The notes below the pieces were generated by a model. That model saw only the letters and a list, made by a program, of their open reading frames with translations, was not told the origin of the DNA and made no database searches. Of a DNA stretch of 64,000 nt, positions 32,548 through 40,664 are shown piece by piece. The DNA comes from an uncultured Alphaproteobacteria bacterium (GTDB lineage Bacteria > Pseudomonadota > Alphaproteobacteria > RF32 > CAG-239). Each line of letters opens with the position of its first letter. Within the stretch, counting starts at the first letter, position 1. The DNA is taken from the NCBI GenBank assembly GCA_934255405.1, contig CAKQNT010000008.1, positions 1 to 64,000 of the forward strand. The letters run 5' to 3'. The position numbers were made by a program, and so were the translations under genes.

Positions 32548-34353
32548 ATGTATGATATAAAACAAGGGCTGGAAAACCTGCTTCGCTTTATAAAAATTGC
32601 ACCGGAATCCCCCGGAGTATATAGAATGATAAGCGAATATGAAGAGGTGCTCTATGTCGGTAAAGCTAAGAATATCAAAAAGAGAATCGTGGCCTATTCG
32701 CACATCGACAAGTTGCCTGTCCGTTTGCAACAAATGGTGGCACAGATATGCCGCATGGAGTTTATCATTGTCGAAAATGAAGCGCGGGCGCTGCTGGTAG
32801 AAAATGAACTGATTAAAAAATTTAAGCCCCGCTATAATATTCTGCTTAAAGACGATAAGACGTTTCCGCACTTGATGATAGATGTGACGGCGGAGTTCCC
32901 GAGCCTGAAAAAATATCGGGGTTCACGCAATGACAAAAATAAATATTTTGGCCCTTTTGCCAGTGTGTTGGCGGTGAACAGCGCTATGGACGTTTTGCAG
33001 AAAGCTTTTTTGCTGCGTTCTTGCCGCGATAATGTTTTTAAGAATCGACAGCGCCCGTGCTTGATGTATCAGATTAAACGCTGTTCGGCGCCATGCGTTG
33101 GCAAGATATCAGCGGCTGATTATCGGTATCTGGTGAATGAAGCGATAGAGTTTTTGGAGGGGCGCAATAGCAAGATTCAAGATGAATTATCGCAAAAAAT
33201 GCACGAGGCCAGCGAGCAACAAGATTATGAAACTGCTATGGTGTTGCGAGATAGAATTAGCGCTTTGACGACCATACAGTCTAAGCAGAATGTTGAATAT
33301 GCCGGAATAAAATCTGCCGATGTGGTGGCCTTGGTGCGGGAGAATAATGTTGTTTGTATTCAGATATTTTTTATTCGCTCGGGGCAAAATTGCGGTAATG
33401 TGCCATACTTTCCGGTACAGACCGAAGGTGCTGATGATAAGGAAATTTTGGAGGCATTCTTAAGCAGCTTTTATGCCAACCATATTCCACCCAAAGAGAT
33501 TATTTTGGCGGAGGAGACCGATGATAAAACTTTTTTGGAAGAGGCGCTGGGGGCAAAAGTAAATACCTATAAAAAAGGAAATAAAGCGTCGTTGATAAAG
33601 ATGGCGGTGGAAAATGCCAGAGCGGCAATTTTGCGCAAAATAGCACTGATGGCAAGCGTGAAAAATAATTTGGAAGATTTTAGGCGGGTGTTTGGGTTGC
33701 CGAGGATCCCACAGAGAATAGAAATTTATGATAACTCGCATAATCAGGGGAGTTTTGCCATCGGGGCAATGGTGGTGGCGACACCAGATGGTTTTGATAA
33801 GAAAAGTTATCGAACCTTTAATATAAAATATACGGCAGAAACCAGAGATGACTTTGCGATGATGCAGGAGGTGTTGCATCGGCGCTTTGCTAAGATGACA
33901 CCGGAAAATAAGCCGGATGTGATTTTGTTGGACGGAGGGCGCGGACAGCTCAATGCCGTGTATGAAAGTCTGAACGGTTTTGACTTGAGCGGTATAACGA
34001 TTATTGCTATATCTAAGGGGCCGGAGCGTAATGCCGGTAAAGAATTTTATCATCTTAAAGATAAAGAAAGCTTTGCTTTGGAATTCCAGTCTCCTTTGGC
34101 TTTTTATATGCAAAATCTGCGAGATGAAGCACACCGTTTTGCTATCGGGACACATCGCAATAAACGGGCAAAATCAATCTATAAATCCCGCGTGGACGAG
34201 ATTGAAGGAATCGGGGCTAAGCGCAAACGCGATTTGTTGAGCTATTTCGGTTCGGCGGAAGAGGTAGCGCAAGCTGAGGTTAAGGACTTGCAAAAAGTGA
34301 GCGGAATCAGCAAAAAAACAGCGGAAAAAATCTATAAGTACTTCCATAATTAG
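32548..34353 (+). CDS. uvrC: Excinuclease ABC subunit C
   Basis: This 601-residue nuclease makes both incisions in nucleotide excision repair. Order of domains: GIY-YIG nuclease (PGVYRMISEYEEVLYVGKAK), a cysteine-bearing region (RPCLMYQIKRCSAPCVGKIS), a UVR motif (QQDYETAMVLRDRISAL), the RNase H-like 5' nuclease domain (RIEIYDNSHNQGSFAIGAMV and DVILLDGGRGQLNAV) and the helix-hairpin-helix tail (IEGIGAKRKRDLLSYFGS, VSGISKKTAEKIY). I start at the ATG 32548, after GAGGATATTGGA; a TTG at 32479 would add 23 unconserved residues and has its purine-rich site too close. Confidence 0.96.
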   Translation: MYDIKQGLENLLRFIKIAPESPGVYRMISEYEEVLYVGKAKNIKKRIVAYSHIDKLPVRLQQMVAQICRMEFIIVENEARALLVENELIKKFKPRYNILLKDDKTFPHLMIDVTAEFPSLKKYRGSRNDKNKYFGPFASVLAVNSAMDVLQKAFLLRSCRDNVFKNRQRPCLMYQIKRCSAPCVGKISAADYRYLVNEAIEFLEGRNSKIQDELSQKMHEASEQQDYETAMVLRDRISALTTIQSKQNVEYAGIKSADVVALVRENNVVCIQIFFIRSGQNCGNVPYFPVQTEGADDKEILEAFLSSFYANHIPPKEIILAEETDDKTFLEEALGAKVNTYKKGNKASLIKMAVENARAAILRKIALMASVKNNLEDFRRVFGLPRIPQRIEIYDNSHNQGSFAIGAMVVATPDGFDKKSYRTFNIKYTAETRDDFAMMQEVLHRRFAKMTPENKPDVILLDGGRGQLNAVYESLNGFDLSGITIIAISKGPERNAGKEFYHLKDKESFALEFQSPLAFYMQNLRDEAHRFAIGTHRNKRAKSIYKSRVDEIEGIGAKRKRDLLSYFGSAEEVAQAEVKDLQKVSGISKKTAEKIYKYFHN

Positions 34354-34410
34354 AAAATCTAACTTAGTATAATAGCAGAATTTAATTAAATTTTATAAAG
34401 GGCTAAAAAA

Positions 34411-35079
34411 GTGTACAGCTTACCGAATATTTTAACTATTTCGAGAATCGTGGTAATCCCTCTGATTTTCCTGTCTGTTTATTTTACCGCCAAAACTTGG
34501 GCGGTGCTGGCGGCTATTTTGTTTATTGCTGCGTCTATTACCGATTATTTTGACGGATATCTGGCGCGCGCCCGCGGTGAGGTATCGGCTTTCGGACGTT
34601 TGTTGGATCCAATTGCTGACAAACTTTTGGTGGCTTCGGCGCTGGTGGTGCTGTTGGCAAAACCGGATATGCTGTTTTTGAAACTGAGCTATATTCCGGT
34701 AGTGATAATTTTGTGTCGCGAAATCTTGGTCTCGGGCTTGCGAGAATTTTTGATGGAAGTGCGGGTCGGTATGCCGGTAACCCGTTTGGCAAAATGGAAA
34801 ACCGGTTTTCAGATGACGGCGTTGTCAATGTTGCTGTTGAAAGGTGTTTGGTATTGGGGACCGATTGGCGAGGTTTTGCTGTGGATTGCAGCGGTACTTA
34901 CTTTTATTACCGGTTATCAATATTTTCAAAAAAGTTTGGATTATATCCGCAAACAAGATAAGGCTGTGAAAAAAGCCGCGGCAAAGGCAGCAAAAGAGCC
35001 TAAACCCGCAAAAGCTAAAACTGCGGTTCGTAAGAAGTCTGTAAAAAGAACAAAGAAATCTGCCGCCGCAGCCCAATAA
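34411..35079 (+). CDS. pgsA: CDP-diacylglycerol-glycerol-3-phosphate 3-phosphatidyltransferase
   Basis: This 222-residue inner-membrane enzyme makes phosphatidylglycerol phosphate. The CDP-alcohol phosphotransferase motif is intact: DYFDGYLARARGEVSAFGRL followed by LDPIADKLL (four catalytic aspartates). Several transmembrane helices follow. It starts at GTG 34411. The last 40 residues are an unusual Lys/Ala/Pro tail (KKAAAKAAKEPKPAKAKTA, RKKSVKRTKKSAAAA), strongly basic. uvrC-pgsA neighbourhood is common in proteobacteria. Confidence 0.95.
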   Translation: MYSLPNILTISRIVVIPLIFLSVYFTAKTWAVLAAILFIAASITDYFDGYLARARGEVSAFGRLLDPIADKLLVASALVVLLAKPDMLFLKLSYIPVVIILCREILVSGLREFLMEVRVGMPVTRLAKWKTGFQMTALSMLLLKGVWYWGPIGEVLLWIAAVLTFITGYQYFQKSLDYIRKQDKAVKKAAAKAAKEPKPAKAKTAVRKKSVKRTKKSAAAAQ

Positions 35080-35098
35080 TCCGATAGGGGAATAACGG

Positions 35099-35788
35099 AT
35101 GGATAATGGTGCCAAACATATTTTGGTAGTTGATGATGATACCCGTTTGCGCTCTCTTCTGCAAAGGTTTTTGCGGGAGAGCGGCTTTTTTGTATCTGTA
35201 GCTAAAGACGCGGCCGAAGCCAGACATTTTATGGAGCAGTATAAGTTCGATTTGTTGATTGTCGATATAATGATGCCCAAAGAAAGTGGGTTGGAGTTTT
35301 TGGCAAGACTTCGGCAAGATAACCTGATTCCGGTTATTTTGTTGACGGCAATGGGTGAAACTGCTGATCGTATAGCGGGACTGGAGAACGGCGCCGATGA
35401 CTATTTGCCCAAACCGTTTGAACCCAGAGAATTGGTCTTGCGTATTAAAAATATTTTTAAGCGTGCTCCGGCTGAAAAAGTCGGCGCTGATCAAAAATTG
35501 AATTTGGGGTTGTGCGTGTATGACATGCAAAAGAAAGAACTGCAGACCAAACTGGGAGAAGTGGTGCATATTACACCGGTTGAGCAGGCTTTGTTGAATG
35601 TGCTGGGAACAAAGTCGGGGCAGGTCTTTGCCCGCGAAAAACTGGCGGAAATTTTGGGCGCCGGACAGAGCCCGCGTTCAATTGATGTACAGATAACCCG
35701 TCTGCGTAAAAAGATAGAGCGAGATTCTAAAAATCCGCGCTACTTGCAGACGGTCAGAGGTAAAGGCTATATGCTGCTGCCGGAGTAG
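35099..35788 (+). CDS. OmpR-family response regulator
   Basis: This 229-residue regulator has a receiver domain (HILVVDDDTRLRSLLQRFL, phospho-acceptor Asp in LLIVDIMMPKESG, conserved Thr in LLTAMGE and Lys in LPKPFEP) and a C-terminal winged helix (ITPVEQALLNVLGTKSGQVF, SIDVQITRLRKKIERD). It is paired with the EnvZ-like kinase 51 nt downstream. It is OmpR-like in alphaproteobacterial terms; the regulon is unknown, though the envelope genes nearby are candidates. Confidence 0.93.
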   Translation: MDNGAKHILVVDDDTRLRSLLQRFLRESGFFVSVAKDAAEARHFMEQYKFDLLIVDIMMPKESGLEFLARLRQDNLIPVILLTAMGETADRIAGLENGADDYLPKPFEPRELVLRIKNIFKRAPAEKVGADQKLNLGLCVYDMQKKELQTKLGEVVHITPVEQALLNVLGTKSGQVFAREKLAEILGAGQSPRSIDVQITRLRKKIERDSKNPRYLQTVRGKGYMLLPE

Positions 35789-35839
35789 CAAAACAAGATT
35801 GGTTTATTGAATTTTTGCGTATAACAGAAAGGACATAAA

Positions 35840-37198
35840 ATGCATATTAAATTATCACCAAAGGTCGAAGAAAAATTGCGCTATTTGCGGTTGAAATATT
35901 TGCCGCGCACGTTGTTTTTCAGAACCATGCTGTTGATATTTGTGCCGTTGATTGTGGTGCAGATTGTTTCGGTGGTGATGTTTTTTGATGGCAGTTGGAG
36001 CCGCATGGGGCGTCGTTTGTCAGAGAATCTGGCGGCAGATATGCAGTTTGTGGTTGATTTGGCGAAGGACAATGTTGGACGCTTGTCTGAGTTGAAGAAA
36101 ATTACTAAAGATACGTTTGATATTGAACTGGAGTATTATACTAACGAAGAAAAACATCAGGCAATCAATAAGGCTCATAAGGCCAGCAAAATGGTGGTGG
36201 GGTATTTGGAAGAGTCTTTGTCTAAAGAATTTCCGAATGCCGAGCGAGAAGTGTTGTTGAGTAAAGATAACAATGATTTGATAGTGTTGCTTGATACTAA
36301 TGACGGATTATATAAATTCGTAACTTCTAAGAAAAAAATCTTTAGTTCTTCTATCTTTATGTTTGTGGTTTGGATGGCCGGAACCTCGGTGTTGCTATTT
36401 TTGGTGGCGGTGCTGTTTTTGCGGATTCAGGTGCGTTCTATTGCCGAGCTCGCACAGGTGGCAGAAGACTTTGGTAAAGGAATAGATAATACAAAATTTA
36501 AGCCGTCCGGTTCTTCTGAAGTGCGCAAGGCCGCAATTGCGTTTATAAAAATGAAAGAGCGCATTCAGCGCCAGATTAGCGAGCGTACTCAGATGCTGGC
36601 GGGTGTTTCTCATGATTTGCGGACACCGTTGACCAGAATGAAACTGCAAGCCGCGATGATGCCCGAGGGCGAGGATAAAAAAGATTTCTTGTCTGATATT
36701 GATGAGATGGAAAAAATGTTGGACGGGTATTTGTCTTTTGTCAGTGGCGAAGCCGGTGAGAAATCTTCTTTTGTGGATATGAATGAGCTGATTTTGAGCA
36801 TTATTAACAAGTTTCGCAATAAAAAAGCTTTGATTCGTTATTCTACCAATGATGAAGTAAGCGCTATTCAAGGTCGCGAACAGGCTTTGAAACGCGCGCT
36901 GACCAATATTATTTCCAATGCGTTTCGCTATGGCAAAACTATTGCCGTAAAACTGGAGAATAACGATAAAAAACTTTGGGTCTCTGTTGAAGATGACGGT
37001 CCTGGGATTCCTAGTGATAAGCGCGATGATGTATTTAAGGCTTTTTACCGTCTGGAAAGTTCTCGCAACAAAGAGACCGGCGGAGTAGGCTTGGGACTCT
37101 CAATAGCCAAAGATGTGGTGACTTCTCACGGCGGCACAATTGAGTTGGGCGACAGCGAACTGGGCGGATTAAAAGTGTTAATCAGCATTCCGTTATAG
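35840..37198 (+). CDS. EnvZ-like sensor histidine kinase
   Basis: This 452-residue membrane kinase has an N-terminal LPRTLFFRTMLLIFVPLIVV transmembrane segment, a periplasmic sensor of about 130 residues, a second transmembrane segment (SSIFMFVVWMAGTSVLLFLV), a HAMP domain, the phospho-acceptor histidine in AGVSHDLRTPLTRMKLQ and an HATPase domain (NIISNAFRYG, DDGPGIPSDKRDDVF, GGVGLGLSIAKDVV). AGAAAGGAC precedes the ATG. It should phosphorylate the regulator encoded just upstream. Confidence 0.93.
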   Translation: MHIKLSPKVEEKLRYLRLKYLPRTLFFRTMLLIFVPLIVVQIVSVVMFFDGSWSRMGRRLSENLAADMQFVVDLAKDNVGRLSELKKITKDTFDIELEYYTNEEKHQAINKAHKASKMVVGYLEESLSKEFPNAEREVLLSKDNNDLIVLLDTNDGLYKFVTSKKKIFSSSIFMFVVWMAGTSVLLFLVAVLFLRIQVRSIAELAQVAEDFGKGIDNTKFKPSGSSEVRKAAIAFIKMKERIQRQISERTQMLAGVSHDLRTPLTRMKLQAAMMPEGEDKKDFLSDIDEMEKMLDGYLSFVSGEAGEKSSFVDMNELILSIINKFRNKKALIRYSTNDEVSAIQGREQALKRALTNIISNAFRYGKTIAVKLENNDKKLWVSVEDDGPGIPSDKRDDVFKAFYRLESSRNKETGGVGLGLSIAKDVVTSHGGTIELGDSELGGLKVLISIPL

Positions 37199-37208
37199 GA
37201 TAAATAAA

Positions 37209-38111
37209 ATGGATGACGATTTGGATTTGCCGGAAGGCGATGATATAAATCTGGATTTGGATACGCCTCTTCCGGAGACGTCGGCGACACCGTCGTTAAA
37301 GGAAACTGATGATTTTAATCTGGATGATTTTTTGACCGAAGAATATAAAAATATTCCGGCTGGCGAGGCGCTGAATCCGGCGAATATGTTTGGCGAGGAA
37401 CAAAAGCCGGCAGAGCCTGTCAGTTTGTCTGAAGAAACGGCTGTTGCGGAAGAAAATATTGCAACGCCGGAGCCGGAGACTGAAAATCTGCCTGCGGAAT
37501 TGACCGAGAGCGAGGTGGTAGATGACAGCGTTGCTGGTGCCATACAGCCAGATTTGGCGGAAAAAAATGATGAGAGCATTGCTCCGGTTGCAGAGAGTGA
37601 AACTGCGGTAGTTGAAACGGCAGATGCAATAAGTGAAAATGAGGTTGCCGCAGAAGGAGAAAATTTTGAAGAACACGCCAAGGGCTGGACTTTTGATGGC
37701 GTAGAGGAAAATACTTCTGTTCTGGCAGAGCCGGAATCATTAGAGCCGACGACAGAAAAGCCAGACAGCGGTTACGATATGCAGGAATCGGCGGGTTTTG
37801 CTCATTGGTTCAGCGGCAACCGCGATGACGGAGCTTTTGAGCTGGATAGAAATTCTTTGCCGGCGTTTTTGCAAGGTGATGCCGAACACAGGGTGTTGCA
37901 TGTTAATGTCGGTTATGATACTTATGGCTGGGTGGTGCAGTTTGATAACGGTATCTGTATGAATCTGCGCGATGTCAGAGAATATCAGCTGCGGAATGGC
38001 AGTCTGCCTTCTGCAAACGGCAAAATTACATATGGCGAAATGCAAACTGAATTTTCGGCAATTGAAAAAATAACCATATATGAAAGTGTGCGCTATTTTA
38101 CGTATGCTTAA
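37209..38111 (+). CDS. Acidic low-complexity protein with a conserved-looking C-terminal domain
   Basis: This 300-residue protein is highly acidic through residue 190 (Asp/Glu/Ala/Pro-rich, probably disordered), then has a compact C-terminal domain: HRVLHVNVGYDTYGWVVQFD, NGICMNLRDVREYQLRNGSL. The N terminus (MDDDLDLPEGDDINLDLDTP) has no signal peptide. It follows the kinase by 10 nt and is probably in the same operon, so it may be an adaptor or output of the two-component pair. No family recognised. Confidence 0.7.
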   Translation: MDDDLDLPEGDDINLDLDTPLPETSATPSLKETDDFNLDDFLTEEYKNIPAGEALNPANMFGEEQKPAEPVSLSEETAVAEENIATPEPETENLPAELTESEVVDDSVAGAIQPDLAEKNDESIAPVAESETAVVETADAISENEVAAEGENFEEHAKGWTFDGVEENTSVLAEPESLEPTTEKPDSGYDMQESAGFAHWFSGNRDDGAFELDRNSLPAFLQGDAEHRVLHVNVGYDTYGWVVQFDNGICMNLRDVREYQLRNGSLPSANGKITYGEMQTEFSAIEKITIYESVRYFTYA

Positions 38112-38122
38112 AGCCTAAGATT

Positions 38123-38147
38123 AAAGCCGCCATTTGAGGCGGCTTTT
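38123..38147. terminator. Bidirectional terminator
   Basis: AAAGCCGCC-ATTTGA-GGCGGCTTT between the convergent acidic-protein and lipoprotein genes. Confidence 0.88.
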
Positions 38148-38149
38148 GA

Positions 38150-39022
38150 TTATTCGGCAGAAGAAGTTTTATTTAACGGGAAAATCTGCACTCTGCCATT
38201 GTTGACGGCAGAGGAGGTTGAAGCCGGACTGCCGGTTGCTAGGGCAGAGTTGCTTCCACTGCGTTGAGTCGGTGCTGTCAGTTCCGGAGCTAACGGATAA
38301 GCGTTTTTAGGCATACGCAGAATCATATAGCCGGTGTCGCCGCCGTGAGCCGGTCCGGAAATGCCGATTGAATAGTGCCCGCCGACATAGCCATAATCCA
38401 AATCAATGTAGTCAATAGCAAATACGGTTTTAACCGAGCTTTGTCCGATGGTGGTCATTTTGCAACTGTAACCTCCGTCTTCTAACAAAACATGGTTTAT
38501 GTTTTTGGCAAACATAACCGATTTTGAGGGGGTGCAGTCAGCCGTTTGCCCACCATAAGTCAGGTTGTAGTTTAGCACCAGATTAATTTTGTCGGCCGAT
38601 TTGCCGATAATAACATCAGTAATACGCACGCTATCAATATAAGCGTTAGTCGGCGTAATACCGGCGACAATCGGAATTGTAATATAATTTTCCAGACAAG
38701 TGTGGGCAGAGGAATCTGCCTGACAAATCAGAACTTTTTGATAGTTGTTGTTGTCAAACAAGTGGAGCAAGCTATTGTAGATATATTCTTTTGACATAGA
38801 CAGTTTGGCAGGTGCGCACTGGTGAGAGCGGCAAACAACAATGGAGCTTGGAGTTTTTACGCTGTCTATTTTGATTGCCGATTGGTCGGCGCGTTTTGCA
38901 GTGCCGGGGCCGAACGGGTCGGTCAAGATATCAGCGGCGGTATGAGAGCGGAAATATTCGCATCCTCCCAATAGCAAAGCCGCGCCAAGCAAGAGTGCTT
39001 TTGAAGAAAATTTTACAGACAT
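38150..39022 (-). CDS. Lipoprotein of unknown function
   Basis: This 290-residue protein has a signal peptide with lipobox LLLGGC (Cys near residue 21). The mature part has Cys pairs (VVCRSHQCAP, LICQADSSAHTC) and beta-rich segments (KINLVLNYNLTYGG, YIDLDYGYVGGHYSIGISG), ending in a Ser/Ala/Thr-rich tail. It is likely exported and anchored in the outer or inner membrane leaflet. No family recognised; probably lineage-restricted. Confidence 0.75.
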   Translation of the reverse strand: MSVKFSSKALLLGAALLLGGCEYFRSHTAADILTDPFGPGTAKRADQSAIKIDSVKTPSSIVVCRSHQCAPAKLSMSKEYIYNSLLHLFDNNNYQKVLICQADSSAHTCLENYITIPIVAGITPTNAYIDSVRITDVIIGKSADKINLVLNYNLTYGGQTADCTPSKSVMFAKNINHVLLEDGGYSCKMTTIGQSSVKTVFAIDYIDLDYGYVGGHYSIGISGPAHGGDTGYMILRMPKNAYPLAPELTAPTQRSGSNSALATGSPASTSSAVNNGRVQIFPLNKTSSAE

Positions 39023-39088
39023 AATTTAACCTTTTGCAAAAAATTATGCTTTATATTAAGACAAAGAAAAGCAAACAACAAAAGTTTT

Positions 39089-39116
39089 TTGTTACTTATT
39101 CAATGTATTTTACAAT
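39089..39116 (+). promoter_or_regulatory. Promoter of the secreted nuclease gene
   Basis: TTGTTA (39089-39094), a 16-bp spacer and TACAAT (39111-39116), 15 bp before the ATG; the ATG is preceded by GAGG. Confidence 0.5.
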
Positions 39117-39130
39117 AAAAGAGGCGCTTA

Positions 39131-39586
39131 ATGCGGATTAGTGTTTGGGTGTGGGGAATAATCCTGCTTTGGAGTCTGCCGCTGCAGGCCAAGATTGAGG
39201 TGATAGACGGCGACAGCTTGCGTGTAAATGGTGTGGAAATAAGGCTTGAAGGAATAGACGCGCCGGAGTATCATCAAGAATGCTACGATGAAGATAATCG
39301 CCCGTATCCTTGTGGCGATGAGGCGTATCAGGCTTTGTTAAATTTAGCCGGCGATGATACCCTTTGCAATCAAACCAAAATAGATCGTTATAAACGCAGT
39401 GTGTCAGTGTGTGTTTCTCAAGGAAAAGTTCTCAATGAAGAAATGGTGCGCTTAGGTCAAGCCGTAGCCTACACTCAATATACCAATGCCTACGTTTCTG
39501 CCGAGCAAGAAGCTCGTCAGGCCAAACGCGGAATTTGGCGCGGTAGATTTATGAATCCGGAGTTGTATAGGGCGCTTATGCGCTAG
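39131..39586 (+). CDS. Secreted thermonuclease-family (SNase) protein
   Basis: This 151-residue protein has a signal peptide (VWGIILLWSLPLQA) followed by a staphylococcal-nuclease domain. Catalytic elements are visible: VIDGDSLRV (Asp), IRLEGIDAPE (Arg and Glu) and DRYKRSVSVC (Arg), then LVRLGQAVAYT-like EEMVRLGQAVAYTQY and AKRGIWRG. It would degrade DNA/RNA in the periplasm or outside, possibly for nutrient scavenging. Extra Cys pairs (QECYDEDNRPYPCGD) suggest disulfides, which fits export. Confidence 0.9.
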   Translation: MRISVWVWGIILLWSLPLQAKIEVIDGDSLRVNGVEIRLEGIDAPEYHQECYDEDNRPYPCGDEAYQALLNLAGDDTLCNQTKIDRYKRSVSVCVSQGKVLNEEMVRLGQAVAYTQYTNAYVSAEQEARQAKRGIWRGRFMNPELYRALMR

Positions 39587-39593
39587 TGTAGGC

Positions 39594-39714
39594 AAGCTCG
39601 TCTAGCGGTTTTCTAGAGCAATTTGCGCAGGACGGCGACATCCTCATTTACTATTATGTAAACTCCGGTGTCGCCGCCTTTCAAATCACTCTATAAAATC
39701 CACTATCCGAGCTT
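39594..39714. repeat. Nested palindrome, family copy C
   Basis: Outer arms AAGCTCG (39594-39600) and CGAGCTT (39708-39714); inner arms GGCGACA (39634-39640) and TGTCGCC (39669-39675); core TC-ATTTAC-TATTAT-GTAAA-CT. The right end continues GCTAGAGATTGTGCAG, a tag shared by other copies. Confidence 0.85.
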
Positions 39715-39734
39715 GCTAGAGATTGTGCAGGTTG

Positions 39735-39875
39735 AGGCAAACTCGTCTAGCGGCGCATTTAGAGGCATTTAGTTCGGTCTCGGAAAATTCATGTACTATT
39801 GTGTACACTAAAATTTTCCTCGCCTTCTAAATACCTCTATCTGTACCACTATCCAAGCTTGCTAGAGATTGTGAG
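39735..39875. repeat. Nested palindrome, family copy D
   Basis: It begins with CAAACTCGTCTAGCGGCGCA and ends with ATCCAAGCTTGCTAGAGATT. Inner arms GGAAAATTC/AAAATTTTCC surround ATGTAC-TATTG-TGTACA. It is in tandem with copy C upstream of the rplU promoter. Confidence 0.8.
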
Positions 39876-39908
39876 AGAGGCAAATTTCAAAAATTATTGA
39901 GATTCCTA

Positions 39909-39936
39909 TTGACAGCGGCAAAAACTTATGTATATT
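39909..39936 (+). promoter_or_regulatory. Promoter of rplU-rpmA
   Basis: TTGACA (39909-39914), a 16-bp spacer and TATATT (39931-39936), directly after the palindrome pair and 45 bp before the rplU start. Confidence 0.7.
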
Positions 39937-39980
39937 GCAAAGCAACGTTTTATGTTTAAATAAGATATAAAGGTGAAAAA

Positions 39981-40283
39981 ATGTACGCAGTTATTAAAAC
40001 CGGCGGAAAACAGTACAGAGTTACAAATGGTGACGTGCTGAAAGTTGAAAAACTTGCCGGTGAAGAAGGTAAAGAAGTTGTATTCAACGAGGTTTTGGCT
40101 TTGGGCGATACAATCGGTACTCCGTTGGTTGCCGGTGCCAGTGTTAAAGCCACTGTTTTGAAACAGGCTCGTGATGCTAAAGTTATCGTTTTCAAAAAGA
40201 AACGCAGACAGAATTATCGTCGCAAAAACGGACACAGACAGTCCATTACGTTGGTTAAAATTACTGACGTTTGCGCTAAATAG
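39981..40283 (+). CDS. rplU: 50S ribosomal protein L21
   Basis: This 100-residue protein is typical: MYAVIKTGGKQYRVTNGDVL, a central beta barrel and the basic KKKRRQNYRRKNGHRQ loop that binds 23S rRNA. Standard length. rpmA follows at 19 nt, preceded by AAGGAG. Confidence 0.98.
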   Translation: MYAVIKTGGKQYRVTNGDVLKVEKLAGEEGKEVVFNEVLALGDTIGTPLVAGASVKATVLKQARDAKVIVFKKKRRQNYRRKNGHRQSITLVKITDVCAK

Positions 40284-40302
40284 GTTTTAAGGAGATTTAG
40301 TT

Positions 40303-40557
40303 ATGGCACATAAGAAATCAGGTGGTAGCTCCAATAACGGACGCGACTCTATCGGACGCCGTTTGGGTTTGAAGAAATCCGGCGGTCAGTGTGTTGTTCC
40401 CGGCAACATCATTGTTCGTCAGCGTGGTACTCAGTATCACCCCGGCGCCAATGTTGGTATGGGCAAAGATCATACTATCTTTGCTGTTGCCGAGGGTAAA
40501 GTTGCTTTTTCAAAGAAAGCCGGCGACAAGACTGTTGTTTCGGTTATCTGCGAATAG
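40303..40557 (+). CDS. rpmA: 50S ribosomal protein L27
   Basis: This 84-residue protein starts MAHKKSGGSSNNGRDSIGRR, with the flexible N terminus that reaches the peptidyl-transferase centre, followed by GNIIVRQRGTQYHPGANVGM. There is no N-terminal extension that would need cleavage. It lies between rplU and obgE as usual. Confidence 0.98.
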   Translation: MAHKKSGGSSNNGRDSIGRRLGLKKSGGQCVVPGNIIVRQRGTQYHPGANVGMGKDHTIFAVAEGKVAFSKKAGDKTVVSVICE

Positions 40558-40585
40558 TCAGCTGATATAGAGATTGTCAAAGTCG

Positions 40586-40613
40586 AGGGGATGTGTATTT
40601 AACATCCCCTTTA
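40586..40613 (+). terminator. Terminator-like hairpin after rpmA
   Basis: AGGGGATGT-GTATTTA-ACATCCCCT with a weak T tract (TTTAC). It may only partly end transcription into obgE. Confidence 0.65.
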
Positions 40614-40664
40614 CTTTTCAGCTAAAAGCGTTATCTTAAAACTAAACAGAAGATAGAGAAACAG

